Shown here: positions 51,917 to 63,694 of the stretch, piece after piece | How positions within the stretch are numbered: the first letter of the stretch is position 1 | How the letters are laid out: the number at the start of each line of letters is the position of its first letter | NCBI GenBank assembly: GCA_016806645.1 | Contig: JACSYO010002166.1 | Coordinates: 2,756,496-2,820,495, forward strand | Length of the DNA stretch: 64,000 bases | Source of the DNA: Ophiodon elongatus | Lineage: Eukaryota; Chordata; Actinopteri; Perciformes; Hexagrammidae | Reading direction: 5' to 3' | Notes under the pieces: model-generated | Told to the model about the DNA's origin: nothing | Databases searched by the model: none | The model's input: only the letters and a program-made list of their open reading frames with translations | Translations under genes and position numbers: made by a program

Positions 51917-52589
51917 GTGTTTATATCTGTCATTAGGGAAACACATCTTAAGCAGTTACATATTAATCCAACTGTCTTTTCCCTCCCAAAATACAAAGTA
52001 ACACCTCACAGTTTACTTCTACTTTGTTTATTGTTTCATTGTTTGTCGCTCAAGAAGGAAACCTCTAGCATGATTGCATATTTGTGAGAAGGTAGCACAA
52101 GTGAAACCTGTTCATTGAGCTGTGCTGTTTTTCCATTTGAGAGGTGTTCAGAGGTGACGTGTGTCACCTGAAACTGCCAACGCATTTACACATGGATGCA
52201 GAATGTCTCAGCCTTCAATCTTTTGGAGTGGGTTTAAGGTCCCCACTGTATTTTTTTCAGTGCATTTACACCTGCACTTAAAAGAGGTCTAATAGTATTG
52301 GATAGGCATTCCGCCTCCTATGATGCATAATAATGATAGTTGCAGACAGTGTGCAATTAAAGTTGTAACAATAATTGTTCTGCCTTCTTTAATAGCAATC
52401 TTTCCATTCTCGCACTTACACTAGTTTGTTATCACTTAATTTCCAACAACCAAACAGGCAGTTATGTTCATTTGGGATTTCAGCGCCGCCTCCTTTCCTC
52501 CATTAATGTACCGTATAGACTGATGAGGTCAACGGACTACCTGTTGCAGTGAATTTCAAGTGTCTCGTAACGTTATTTGCTGTAATCAC
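51917..52589. other. Non-coding, no gene recognised
   Basis: No recognised exon. A small palindrome AGGTGAC/GTCACCT lies near 52152. Confidence 0.4.
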
Positions 52590-52863
52590 AGTTACAGCAC
52601 CTTTGTTGTTGTTGATTACATCTTGCTCTACTGTTTCGCACTACTGTTTCATTTTGTTAGTTAATTTAATATTATTATTATTATATTCTATTTGTTGTAT
52701 ATATTGTGTATTTTTCTTATTTTCTTCTTCTTATTATTATTATTTTATTCTATTTTTGTATGTATTGTTCTTATGTAAAAATTGTTCTTTTCTCATGTAA
52801 AAATGCTGCTGTACCAAAAAACATTTCCCTTGCGGGATTAATAAAGTATCTATCTATCTATCT
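52590..52863 (+). mobile_element. Rex1-like LINE 3' end with (ATCT)n tail
   Basis: ATT-rich 3' UTR ending ACATTTCCCTTGCGGGATTA, then AATAAAGTATCTATCTATC. This is the classic 3' terminus of a common fish LINE. No ORF remains. Confidence 0.75.
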
Positions 52864-54558
52864 CAATCAATGACAGAGAGATGGCTATTGGTGGAACGCA
52901 CACAACCATGAGTTTGCAGGAGTTTATAATGCTCAGAATGTGTTAAACTAACTAGCTTCTATTGTGCATGGTAGCCTGGGACGTCAATTTCTTTCCATTT
53001 TTTGTTCTATGGCTTTTTATTAATATTTCACTTTTCCCCTTTAATTAACATAAAACAACAAGTTAACTTTTTAAAGGTAAAACTAAAGAAAATTAGGAGT
53101 AAACTTTTAAATAATTGAATTAAAACAGTTGTTGAATACGACATTATGTCACAGCTCAAACTGGTGAAGACAAGTCATGGTTGCAGGTCAACCAATGTAA
53201 TGGGAGATGCCCAGAGAGGACTAATGCTTGTATTTCACCAATACGGCACATCCAAAAATGTTTTTGTCCTCTTGAATAGCTGTAGTATCACATAAAAGTT
53301 TAGATTTCCTTACAAATTTCAATTCAGATTTCAATTTGAAGCCTAATTTTTTTTCTCAATCACCCTCCTATTAGTCAGCAGCAATCATTGTGTGTCAAAG
53401 TAGTGTTCCATGCTTTATTTTATTATGTTTAAGAAAGATAACGATTAAGCACGGCACCTTTTGAAATGAAAAAGAATAGAATGTCCTCTCTGTGCTTTAG
53501 GAGGATACAGTATACTATCACTAAGCAGCTGATCAGAGCTGAATTTGTGTACATTTCAACAAATGGCATCTTTTTCTGCAGCTGTAAACATCATGATTGT
53601 ATTATGCAGTACTGAGCATGGCTATGCTTATCCCTCCTAAAAATAGCAGAGATACATAGAACCTGATTGATGTACAGTATGTAGAAGTACAAAGGCATCT
53701 ATTTTACTGGGTCAATACCATATTACACTCCCCAGACTGTATATTATTTTACTGTTTGTCGTTTCAGTATAAATGAACATGTATGATGAACTACAGGTAT
53801 TATCCAGTTTGCTTTTGACCTTTTTAACTTCTAACTTCCTTTTAACACTTGATATTTAATCCCAGATTTTCTCTTTAACACTTTGATTGTTTTATTGACA
53901 AGAAGGCAGAAGTAAGACTGGCCTCATGGTGGGTAAGCTTGTATATGACAGCTCCTAATGGACAAGTTTCTCTTAATAAATCATTCCGTGTTCAGAGCAC
54001 TTTGAGTTGGAAAAGCCGATAATCTCTCCTGTTCCTGCCACCAAAATGACTGATTAACTTGGGGGAAAAAGACGTTCTTCTCCTTTACAGTCAAGATGAG
54101 ATGATATAACAAGGCTAAAATCCACACTGAGTGAAGAAAAGCTGTTAAAGACAGAATATATACTGTTGGTCAAAATATAGGCTTTTTTTATGTTTCATCC
54201 TTGTTTTTCACTGTAGCTTTAGTAAATGTTGTGTTAACAGTCTGTACACATATTCATGTCAGCAACATGATTGAAAAGGTTTCCCCTTCTGTTTTCATTA
54301 GTAGACCCAACTCGCATCCAATGACTCAGATTAATGAGATTAATAGCGTATCTTAATTTTCACTTCACCTCTTCCCTTTGAGACAGAAAAAAAGCTTTAA
54401 TGAGTTTGAAGTATTTGTGGAATCTGTGAAAAACCACATCACACTTTCCTGCTGCGGTGTCTTAATTATTCAGCAGTTGCTATAATCACAAACCGCATCG
54501 GTAAATCAGCGGAAATGCTCCTGCATACTATTTCAAATACTTAAAGCAAACATGTAAA

Positions 54559-54559
<1 letters not shown>
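52864..54559. other. Non-coding, no gene recognised
   Basis: AT-rich with no recognised exon or repeat. Confidence 0.45.

Positions 54560-54643
<84 letters not shown>
54560..54643. repeat. (AC)42 microsatellite
   Basis: Pure AC run of 84 bp. Confidence 0.95.
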
Positions 54644-54646
<3 letters not shown>

Positions 54647-54746
54647 TACCCTCATTGACATAATGCATTCCCATAACCCTAAAATTGACTTCACTTAATT
54701 ACACATGAATCTAATGACCACACAACCAGTCTGAGGATTTGTATGC

Positions 54747-55222
54747 CTCCACACCGGCTACAGCTACAGGAGGCATTACGTTTTGGGGTTATCGGTCCGT
54801 CCGCTCCATTCTCGTGAACGCAGCAACTCAGGAATGCCTGGAGGGAATTTCTTCAAATGCACTGAAGGATGAACTTAAAACATTTTAAAGGTCAAAGTCA
54901 TTGCGACGTGATATCTGTCTCATTCTCATTCTATCCTCAAATTTGATCCATCAAATTCTCATGGACACGATATCGTGGGAATGCTTTCTTCAGTTTGGCA
55001 AAACCTCTACTTGCACTCAAAAAAGAGCTGGTTTAGAATTTGGTGGTCAAAGGTCATTGTGACCTAAAAAAAAAAACTTGTCTTTGGCCTTTACTCAGGA
55101 ATGAATATGCTAATTATGACAATTTTCACACAAATGTCTAAGGGAGGATATTTTGGACAGACTTGGATGTAAACTTCAACTTGACTAGTTGGCGGAGGCA
55201 TGCAGCCGTGAGGCGGTCATTC
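54747..55222 (+). repeat. Widespread teleost interspersed repeat
   Basis: Contains GGTTATCGGTCCGTCCGCTC, GCCTGGAGGGAATTTCTTCA, GGTGGTCAAAGGTCATTGTG and the end phrase GGCGGAGGCATGCAGCCGTG. This layout is repeated thousands of times in fish genomes. It is non-coding and the class is uncertain. Confidence 0.65.
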
Positions 55223-55417
55223 TGCTGTAGCTGTAACAACTAACGCTTTCTAACAGGAAAACACCACGACACAACAGTTTGTGACACATAAACAATTTGT
55301 AACACTAATAATTGTACATTTATAAAATTACACCGCCGAACTGCATGCTGGGTACAGCTCGCCCACTATCACAACAAGAAGAAACTCCGTCGCTACATTA
55401 AGAAACGGAACAGAGCG

Positions 55418-55669
55418 ATGCAGGAGGAACAACGGGAGACCAGAGACGCACCAATACAGCAAGAGAGGAGCTGTGTCTGCTGGTTGGAGCTTTTTGGTTT
55501 TGACAAATCCGACGTAGATCAGAAAACGATTAATTGTAAAGTTTGTCGAGCCGCTGTTATTGCCTCTGGTGGCAACACTAGCAATTAACTCCATCACCTC
55601 AGCAGAAAGCATGTGTTGGAATACGAAGAGTGTATGCGATTACGGTCCTTAGGACCCAGGAGAATGTAG
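55418..55669 (+). pseudogene. Broken BED-type zinc-finger ORF (hAT transposase N-terminus)
   Basis: From ATG at 55418 the frame reaches a BED finger: W-L-E-L-F-G-F, KSDVDQKTINCKVC (Cys pair C-x2-C), a GGNTSN turn, then HHLSRKH with the zinc-binding histidines. A TAA at about 55585-55587, directly after GGNTSN, separates the Cys pair from the His pair; a Leu or similar codon is usual there. Downstream similarity continues through LEYEEC to a final TAG near 55667. BED fingers bind DNA and start hAT transposases and the ZBED genes derived from them. The nonsense codon and absence of the catalytic region mark this as a relic. Confidence 0.7.
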
Positions 55670-56095
55670 GTGACCAGCCCTAGAGTATACTCGAGTGCCA
55701 GGAGGTTCCAATATGCCACCAGCACTAATGACACATTTGTGAGTGCACTAGTGAGTGTTTGTTGATCAAATATACAACTTGCCTATGTTCATCATAGAGA
55801 AATAACAGGTTTACCCAGTGCAACTGAGATGTGTTTTAATTTGTTTTGGGGCAACAATGGAGCTCTATATGACACAGAGGAATAGCTTTGGCTACACATA
55901 CAATAGTTCTTAGTCGAATCAATCAAGTGTTGGTTTTGTTTTTTCATAGGATTTATTGATTATAAGAAATATATTAATACTTTAATACTAAAAACCAAAT
56001 ATTAACCCTTAAATAGGCTTTGGAGAAAGTGAAGACAAAATAACCTCACTGCCGCTGTTTAAAACTCAAATTGGTTCTCAAAAAGATAGACGTAT

Positions 56096-56098
<3 letters not shown>
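55670..56098. other. Non-coding, no gene recognised
   Basis: No recognised exon or repeat. It may contain further decayed transposon sequence after the BED finger. Confidence 0.4.

Positions 56099-56143
<45 letters not shown>
56099..56143. repeat. (AC)n microsatellite
   Basis: Pure AC run of 45 bp. Confidence 0.95.
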
Positions 56144-56145
<2 letters not shown>

Positions 56146-57876
56146 GCATATACGCTTCACGCTTCACTACCTCGGCTTGTGGTGTGTTACCTCCTGTCAT
56201 GGCCAGTTTGGCTCAGATCTGAGGATCCAAGTTGAGGTAAGTGTCACATGACTTTCACCGTTAAATGTGATACGCAAGCACTTTTGAGATGGTCGTTTTC
56301 AATTTTTTTCCCATTCAATCTCATCAAGGTGAAATCCCAGATCCGTCTTGACGTTAGTGGCCTGGAACACCTTTCCTTTTTTTCCACTCATCAGACTCGG
56401 TTTGGTTTGAGTGCTGTTACAATCTGAGTGTAAGAGTCATAAGAGCTAAACTCGACACAGAGGGCAAACAAATGTGTCACTAGTGTTATTAAATAATATG
56501 TGTGTGCGTGTCATGAGACGGCTGCTTGATCATAAGTAATATTTTCACAATAGGGCTGCCAATGATAGTGTTTTTTTTTTTTCTGTTTGTGTAAAATTAT
56601 AAAGGTATGGATGCTGGAGCAATTTTTATTGATTCCTCCTTTAAGCTCATAATTGATTAATTTAAAAGGAAATTTCATAGACATACAGTAAATGCAACTG
56701 TTGAAAATTAATTTTGCAGCAAGCTCATAGCTATGTACGACTGTAATAAGTTGAGGTTCCAAACCTGAAACAAAAAAAGTTGGCTTGGCCATCTAACCAT
56801 GTGTGTATAATACATCCATGAGTTTAACCCATCTACAAGAAAAAAAGGAGAGAGGTCTACAGGAATTTGTCTCAATTGGGCAAGTTTTTGTTCTTTCATG
56901 TCAGCTAGTATTGGCCATGGCTCATGTTGTCTGGGGTAATATCTAAGAAAACGCTGACAGTAGAAACAGCACATTCATGTGAGTAAAATGTTTACTATGT
57001 CAGAATTTTTTCGGCAAAAGCAAAAAACACCTCGAGGTGGCATGAAAACTTTTTTTCACAATTAATTTAATGGTATCTTGCCGTATACATACAGCTTTTC
57101 GAATGGAATACCTCAAAACACTACAAACACTTTCTGAAGACCTTTGCAGTATTAGATAATTGGGATGTTGTTCGTGTCAATAGCACCACCATGTTTTGAT
57201 TTCCTTATGTTACATTTCTTTCAGCTTTTATGCCAATACAATTGCTGTTATGGGTTAAAAATCTTTAATCGCCCCAAAAAGTAATTTTTGCATCTTTAAC
57301 AACTCATTAGTTTACATCCTGAAGAAATCACCCCATTTTTACCTCGCACTGTCAATCCTCCTCCACACTCACAGAGCCATAGACTCAAACACAGGGAGGG
57401 AGGGATTTTTAGATTTTATGAATGAGTAATTACCGCTTATTGTAATTCCCTGATAATGTGCGGTTGGCACAGCATGCAGCGAAGAGCAGGGGTGGGCGAA
57501 TAAATCATCACATGCATCCCGAGATTATTCTGTCTCAACGAGGGGGAGGGAGAGAGGGCGAGAGAGATAATAAGAAAAATAAAACAGGAAGTGATAGATT
57601 GATGGATGGCATGAAGACATAGCAAATTGCATTTTCCATTAAGGAACCCTATACATTAGAGACTTAGCATAGAAGCAGTTAAAAACCAGAGATTGAAATA
57701 TTAAATAAACAGAAAACGAATATTAAAATGAAAAGAAAACTGTTCCACAATTTATTTAATAAATATGACAATTATCTTTGCATACTAAAGTGAGGCATAA
57801 AACATACATACTTAACTTGTAATTTAACTCCAACCTGGCAGGCTGTTTAAATAAAAGATGCATTCTATATTTAAAG
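56144..57876. other. Non-coding, no gene recognised
   Basis: Short frames only. The donor-like GTTGAG/GTAAGT at about 56237 has no convincing exon before it. Confidence 0.4.
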
Positions 57877-58015
57877 AAATAGATTAATATTTCGCTTGCT
57901 TGCTGATGAGAAAGTTGATACCACTCTCTCGTGGTAAATGTGAATCTAGACCACCAGCAACTGATTAGTTTAGCTCAGCAGAAAGACTGTAAACAAGGGG
58001 AAACGGCAAAGGTTT
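57877..58015 (+). repeat. Second copy of the "AGCTGGTTAGCTTAG" repeat, diverged
   Basis: Contains TTGATACCACTCTC, TGATTAGTTTAGCTCAGCAG and GACTGTAAACAAGGGGAAAC, matching the family seen at 4369-4625 but covering a more upstream part of it. Confidence 0.5.
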
Positions 58016-60071
58016 AAGAAACACACGTTATTATAAATGTTGGCTGCGCACAGATCGGTGAGAACCCGCCACATGAACCCGCCAAAGGGACGCGTCTGAT
58101 GGTCAGGCTTTAACCTGTAACCTTGCCAACAGCATTACAAATCACTGTGTGATCTGAACGGCCTGTAGCTGCAAAGGAAGGAATGATTAAGTGATTAAGT
58201 GACAGTTTATAGTGCATGCATCTTAAATTATTGTTAGACTTGACGTATGAAGCCCCCGAAGCTGGTCTGGATGAATTTGCTGCCTTTCACAATATACAAC
58301 ATTTTTGTCATCTTTGTACAAAGGAAACAGTGGGGCTAAATTCAGGGCAGAGGCCTGATTATATGGAGCCGTGTAACTTCTGCAACAGTGATGATTATCA
58401 ACAAGTTGTTTTAATGTATTCCAACACCTGCCACACGATTTCACTTATTGACATCACCAAATTATGAATCAGAAAAGGGTGTGGGTGTTTAGCCTCAGCC
58501 AAGAAGCATCAGTTTCACCAAGCAGTCTTTCCTGAGCACGTCCCAATGTTGTTTGTGACTGCAGAGGGACATTTACATTTCCACAGTAAAATAAAACTCT
58601 CCACACAGGCTAGCTCAACTATTAGTCCCAGTCAGTGCTTAATTTGGAAATTAGAATGCAGAGTAATATTTTTAGAAAATCCATTTTTTTATTAGTAACA
58701 GAGGAGGTGCCAGATTCTACAAAATGTTGTCGGTGTTGTTCCCAATTGAGAAGGGTCCAAATCGTGTTCTGGCATGATCCGGCGCAGATTAAGTCCTGGT
58801 CTCAGTCCACATTATTTCTGAAGAAGTGAGCCACCACAGGGATCCAAGGTACAAACAGAAATATAGCTTCATCCTCTTCTCCTGAAGGCAATATGTCTCT
58901 GTCTGTGCCTCAACTCAATCAGACTCTTGGGACATGAAACCATAACGATATTTTTCTGTTTTTCCTCAATACATTTTTTTGATAGCAAGGGAAACATGAT
59001 GTGAGAGTTTCTCGACATGTTTCTGACTCAAAACCTTTGAAGAAGCAGGATCCGATTAGATTCAAGGTTCAAAATACCGTCTCTCAAAGTGTCATTACGG
59101 TGAAGTTTCTTTCACTCACTTGTGTCACAGTTGACATTTGACTAACAGAGTGAAGAAAACTGAAAAGGTCACAGCTCCATTTCATCAGGACGCTTACTTC
59201 TTCTCACACTCTTTAGAACGTACAGTTCTTTTAATATTTACATCCTCTTTCTCCTTTGCCCTCCTTTACTCCTACTTTTTCATTTCATCTTGTTTTGGAA
59301 TTTGTTAGATTTCAAAGTTTCTATATAAATCATTCTTTTCTCACTGTTTTCCTCGTCATCTATCTTCCTGCACTGTATTGAGGTCTCAATTCATGTCGTG
59401 TCACATCCCATCAGTGAGTCAGCTCAGTTATGTGCCTCACGTCGGGGATCTCCATGTTTCCTGCAGTCCGCCATTAGCCGGGCTGTCTTGAAGCTTAGAC
59501 TTAGTGCCACGAGAATCACAGCACAATGACAGATAAATTAGTTTCATTTCCGCAACAAACTGTCTCCTTCAAATGACTATAGAAGGTAATAAAACTTGTA
59601 ATTTGGTGCCATACAACGCAGATTACCGGTTTTAGCACACTGCATGCAATTTCTGCCAGTTATATTTGAGCAAACCCCAATATGACTTTCATGCTGCTTT
59701 GCCTGCTGTGATGGATTTTTTTTTTTTTTTTTAAATCTCAGAGAGTGGGATACATGTCACTGGTCATTTGGTCATTGGTGCTCTGTGCTGACAAATACTG
59801 TCAGCAACCTAATTTCTGTGAGAACACCCTCCATTTTTGGTTCACTGTATTTTACTATGAATTAAACAAGACGAAGGCTGCATTTACACCAAGTCAAGCG
59901 TTGCAGCATTTTGCGAAAGGTTGTGCAGCAGTGTGGGAGTGTCAATGCATTGTGTGAGTGCATTATTTTTTCTCGGCATCCCCTGTGGTCCCCTATGCCT
60001 AAAGGCACTGCCAACATTCAAATGAATGGGAGGACTATTGTTTTTGCTGCAACACCTAAGAGTTGACAGCC
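58016..60071. other. Non-coding, no gene recognised
   Basis: No recognised exon. Poly-T run at 59716-59732. Confidence 0.4.
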
Positions 60072-60481
60072 ATGCTGTGAGGTTGCTCAGGTGGTGCTTT
60101 GAGCGAAATGCATACACCAGCATGACAACATGCTCACTGTGTTTAAGACGCATGTTAGCATGCTAACGTTTGTTAAACTGGCATTAAATATATAATATAA
60201 ACATTGACCTGATCATGGAACTAGATGAAAAGTTGAGGGATCACTAAAGGAATTACAATTCATCCGGAGGGGGACAAATCTCATGGCAGGTCATCAAATT
60301 GACTCATATCACTTAGACATTTCACTCCAAAGCATAAATGTCACTCTCATGAATATCTGTACGAGGTCACAGCAATCCATTTAGTAGTTGTTGAAATATT
60401 TCAGTTTGGACCAAAGTGGCAAACCGATCAACAGACTGACTCTGCCATCCTTGAAATCATGCTGGTGTGGCTAAAGAGCAT
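60072..60481 (+). repeat. Widespread teleost interspersed repeat
   Basis: Contains GTTAGCATGCTAACGTTTGT, ACATTGACCTGATCATGGAA, TTCATCCGGAGGGGGACA and ATTTCAGTTTGGACCAAAGT. This is a well-known fish repeat; a shorter relative is at 14775-14910. Confidence 0.65.
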
Positions 60482-61790
60482 AGAAGGTAATCATTGACTG
60501 AAAAATAGAACAAATTGATATGCATTGATGCAGACTTATATTCATGCGACACTACACCTCCTCTCCCTTCATTTCCCCCAACACATTTTTCACCTTCTGT
60601 TCTCACCTTCCATTCCTCGATGCATCCAGTTATCAGGGAGAGATGGTGGCAGGCAGAGTCCTCCGTAGATGAGCGCTTGCTCTGCGAGCCTGATCACTAA
60701 TTCAGTGAGATCGAAGGTTATCCACTCAGGTCCCATTTATAACAATGATACCCTCTGTTTATCAGCAGCAGGACAGACAGAGAGAGAGGGAGAGAGAGAG
60801 AGAGAGAGCTGGAGAGGGTTTGATGTTTGTCATTGTCGAACCGTCTCAACTCGTCACTCATTCCAACAACTGTTATTGTTTTCAGATAGATTAGTTTGCT
60901 TGCACACATGATTCATCAAAATTATGATTATGATATATAGAGACTGCAGGGTATTTCACATAGTGAATCAAAGAATGTAAATTTTAAGTGCAATCAAGGT
61001 GGTGGGAATAAAGGTTAGCGTTCAGATTTTGTTAAATGTAATCATGTGAAAAAACGCAAAGTAGCAGAAGAACACTGTTACTGTACGTCTTTGCAGAATC
61101 TTTCGAAAAAATGAAGAGGTGTGATTTAAATCACAAAAAAGCTAGAGCAAATGAACAGGGGAAGGTCTGAAGGGAAATTAAAAAGCTAGATCAGACAATT
61201 TATGTTTTTATTTTCATAAATCATTACTCTTAATTTAGTTCTACACCAAATATTCAGGTTCTGCATTACAGATTCAAATCAGAATGACTGGGACAAAGCT
61301 TATTATGTATTTATACTTATTTATTTTTCCCATATCATATCTCAAAGACGGACGCAGAGGGACATTGTTATTGAGCCACAAAGGATTTGCTCCCCTTGTA
61401 TCTTTTAATAATGGCTGTTATCTTTCCCTAACCATAAAGTAGTTTACAGTCAGATATGAATCTCTTCTGACATGCATTTATGCATTGTTTTATAAGGCAA
61501 AATCAAGTTTGAGGCAATAACAAATTTGGAGCACACATTATACTCAAATCTACTTTATCTTTATGTCTTACATGTTTCTTTTAAACAGAGAATGTCATTT
61601 GTTAAACATATTTCCTCGTGGAAAGGTATCCTCCTCTAGCTCTCAGTCCTTTAAGTTCCTTATTCTGAGGGCTCCTTACTGTAAGAAAAGAAAATACTTT
61701 GGTTCCTTTCTCCTCTCCTCTCCCCTTTATTCACCATTTTCCTTTCTTGATTGCCTCTATCCCTTCAAGACAGAGCTGGAGCCGGAGTGT
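60482..61790. other. Non-coding, no gene recognised
   Basis: Contains a GA-rich microsatellite at 60780-60808. No exon recognised. Confidence 0.4.
60780..60808. repeat. (GA)n microsatellite
   Basis: GA run with a GGG interruption. Confidence 0.9.
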
Positions 61791-62040
61791 GAGCGTGAGA
61801 CAGCTTCCCAGTTGTTGCTGAGGGCGGTGAAGTCAGTTTAGAGGTTTCCTCCAGAGACGAGACGTACAGGGGAGGTTGGTGTTACTGCTGGCGGGTTGCA
61901 GTGGGATTGATAAGGCTCCCGACATCACGAGAAGCTGACTGAGACCTGGAGCTGTGGCTGAGGGCGGTGAAGACAGCTGCCTCTTTCAGGGACAGGAGAT
62001 GTGACGGAGCTTGAGGTTACTGCCGGTACGCTGCAGGAGT
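61791..62040 (+). repeat. GC-rich segment with degenerate ~140-bp repeat units
   Basis: The 16-mer GCTGAGGGCGGTGAAG occurs at 61817-61832 and 61957-61972. Similar order follows each (GAGAC/GACAGG, then GTTACTGC and a GCTGCAGG/GTTGCAG-like motif), so it reads as two diverged tandem units. It directly precedes the possible exon at 62045. Confidence 0.55.
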
Positions 62041-62044
62041 AGGC

Positions 62045-62137
62045 ATGGCGGCTCACAATTCATGCTCTCAGTATCTTCACCGGAGTGTGACTGAAGCTGA
62101 CAACAGCAAGGCAATGATATTAGATGTAAGATTTTGA
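62045..62137 (+). CDS. Possible first coding exon of an unidentified gene or transposon
   Basis: ATG at 62045 (G at -3 and +4) opens a frame beginning MAAHNSCSQYLHRSVTEA and reaching ...MILD. GAT/GTAAGA, a good splice donor, then falls at 62126 in phase 0, and read-through hits TGA at 62135-62137. The leader is GC-rich. I do not recognise the peptide and find no following exon before the window ends. It may be a real first exon, a transposon exon or coincidence. Confidence 0.2.
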   Translation: MAAHNSCSQYLHRSVTEADNSKAMILDVRF

Positions 62138-62191
62138 AAGGGGGAAAGATTTGATATAACTTTTGAATCAGTTTATTTAACTTCAAGCTCC

Positions 62192-62250
62192 GGCTGCACG
62201 GTGGCGTAGGGGTTAGCACTGTCACCTCACAGTCAGCGGGGCCTGGTCAT
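62192..62250 (+). mobile_element. SINE head fragment (tRNA-derived family)
   Basis: Plus-strand GGCTGCACGGTGGCGTAGGG, GTTAGCACTGTCACCTCACAG matches the 5' tRNA-like head of the SINEs at 20130, 46668 and 49338. It breaks off before the B box, leaving an A-box region only. It is in the opposite orientation to the other three. Confidence 0.75.
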
Positions 62251-63212
62251 GGACATGATGGTATGGACTGACAGGTAACTCAATGATTAGACAGTTTTTG
62301 ACTGACAGCAAAAAATGCTACACTTTACTGAATCTGATGTGTTCTTTTGTCTTTTGTCATCCAGAGAATGATTGACAGCTTTCACACCAGCCATAACCAA
62401 ATGAACCAAACTGGAAAATTAATCAGAGGGGCTCGCTGTGAACACCACTTGAAATACTTACTTTTGTACCTCCACACACTCAACCAATTGATATGCAGTG
62501 GATGTGTTGATTACTTTTTTTGAAATCTTTAAACTTTTTAAGACATAAACCCAATTGAATGCTCCAGAAAGGCTATTACATATAGTAGACCTTGTGGTGG
62601 AATTTATAATAGTGTTTTCTGATCTAGGAAAGTAAAACTACTTATTCAATGCTTTTAGTCATGATTTTCAGATCAACAGAAAATGAGTAATTTAGCATCA
62701 GGAAGGTTTTCAAGAGCCACATTACTGACACAGTATTTCCACTTGACACAGGAGTGACAGTGCCATTAATGAGCAGAGCCTCATATTTATTCTTAACCAT
62801 ACTCTGAGCCAGGATACAATGCTCCATTGTGCTTGTCAAAACCAAGACTCTCGCTTCTTTTAAGTTATCTTTCTGAAAATCTTTCTGAAAATCTTCCTGC
62901 TTTGAGCAGGATTCACACACATGTGCAGTAACCCTGTGACTTTGCTCCTGCCTTTATCTTTCTTATGAAAGGGTCAATGTGGTTTCTACTGTCTAAGTCA
63001 CCGCCGGGAGCCACTGAGAAATGTCAATAGAAAGCCGTGTTGGAGAGTCACTTCAAGATCAAAAGACTGACCCTGAACCATATAAGAGCCTGTCCACTCA
63101 TCGGCTCTCAGGGACTTGAGTTGTGTGATTCAATGAATACAGATCATTTCGGCTTTCATTGTGCATTGTCCATTCTTCAGTGTATTTTGCTGAGTACAAC
63201 CACCCACACTCG
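62251..63212. other. Non-coding, no gene recognised
   Basis: No recognised exon or repeat. Confidence 0.4.
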
Positions 63213-63694
63213 TAGTGGCGTCAGCAGTGATGCAGGCATTGTACAGTTGTGGTGAAGAGGGAGCTGAGCTGGAAGGCAAAGCTCTCAATTCCCCAGTCCT
63301 GTTGTTCCAACTCTCACCTATGGTAATGAGCTTTTGGTAGTGACCAAACAAATGAGATTTCAGACACAAGTAGAGCCGCTGCTCCTTTGTGTCAAAAGCG
63401 CCCAGCTGAGGAGGTTTGGCATCTGATTAGGATGCCTCCTGGAAGCCTCCCTTAAGAGGTTTCCAGACACGTCCAACTGGTAGGAGGCCAGGATGTAGAC
63501 CCAGAAGACATTGATTATATATCTCGTCTGGCCTGGGAAGGCTACGGGCTCCCCCAGGAAGAGCTGGAAAACGTTGCCAGGGAGAGGGATGTCTAGAATA
63601 GCCTGCTCAGTTTGCTGCCCCTGCGACCCAGAAGGATGGACAATCGCCTATGTGCATTTTCTTAGTTTGATAATTCTGCAAAAAAAAAAAAAAT
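63213..63694 (+). pseudogene. Decayed LINE reverse-transcriptase tail with poly-A end
   Basis: The translation, with frame changes, follows the C-terminal end of a common fish non-LTR retrotransposon protein: VVKRELSWKAKLS, then HLW, VEPLLLCVKSAQLRRFG, LIRMPPGSLP, a stop in place of a coding codon, then SRLAW and a final LLPLRP-like segment. Typical elements carry about 90 bp more between the HLW-containing part and VEPLLL, so an internal deletion is inferred. Several frameshifts and stops make it non-functional. It ends with A13 at 63681-63693. Confidence 0.75.
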
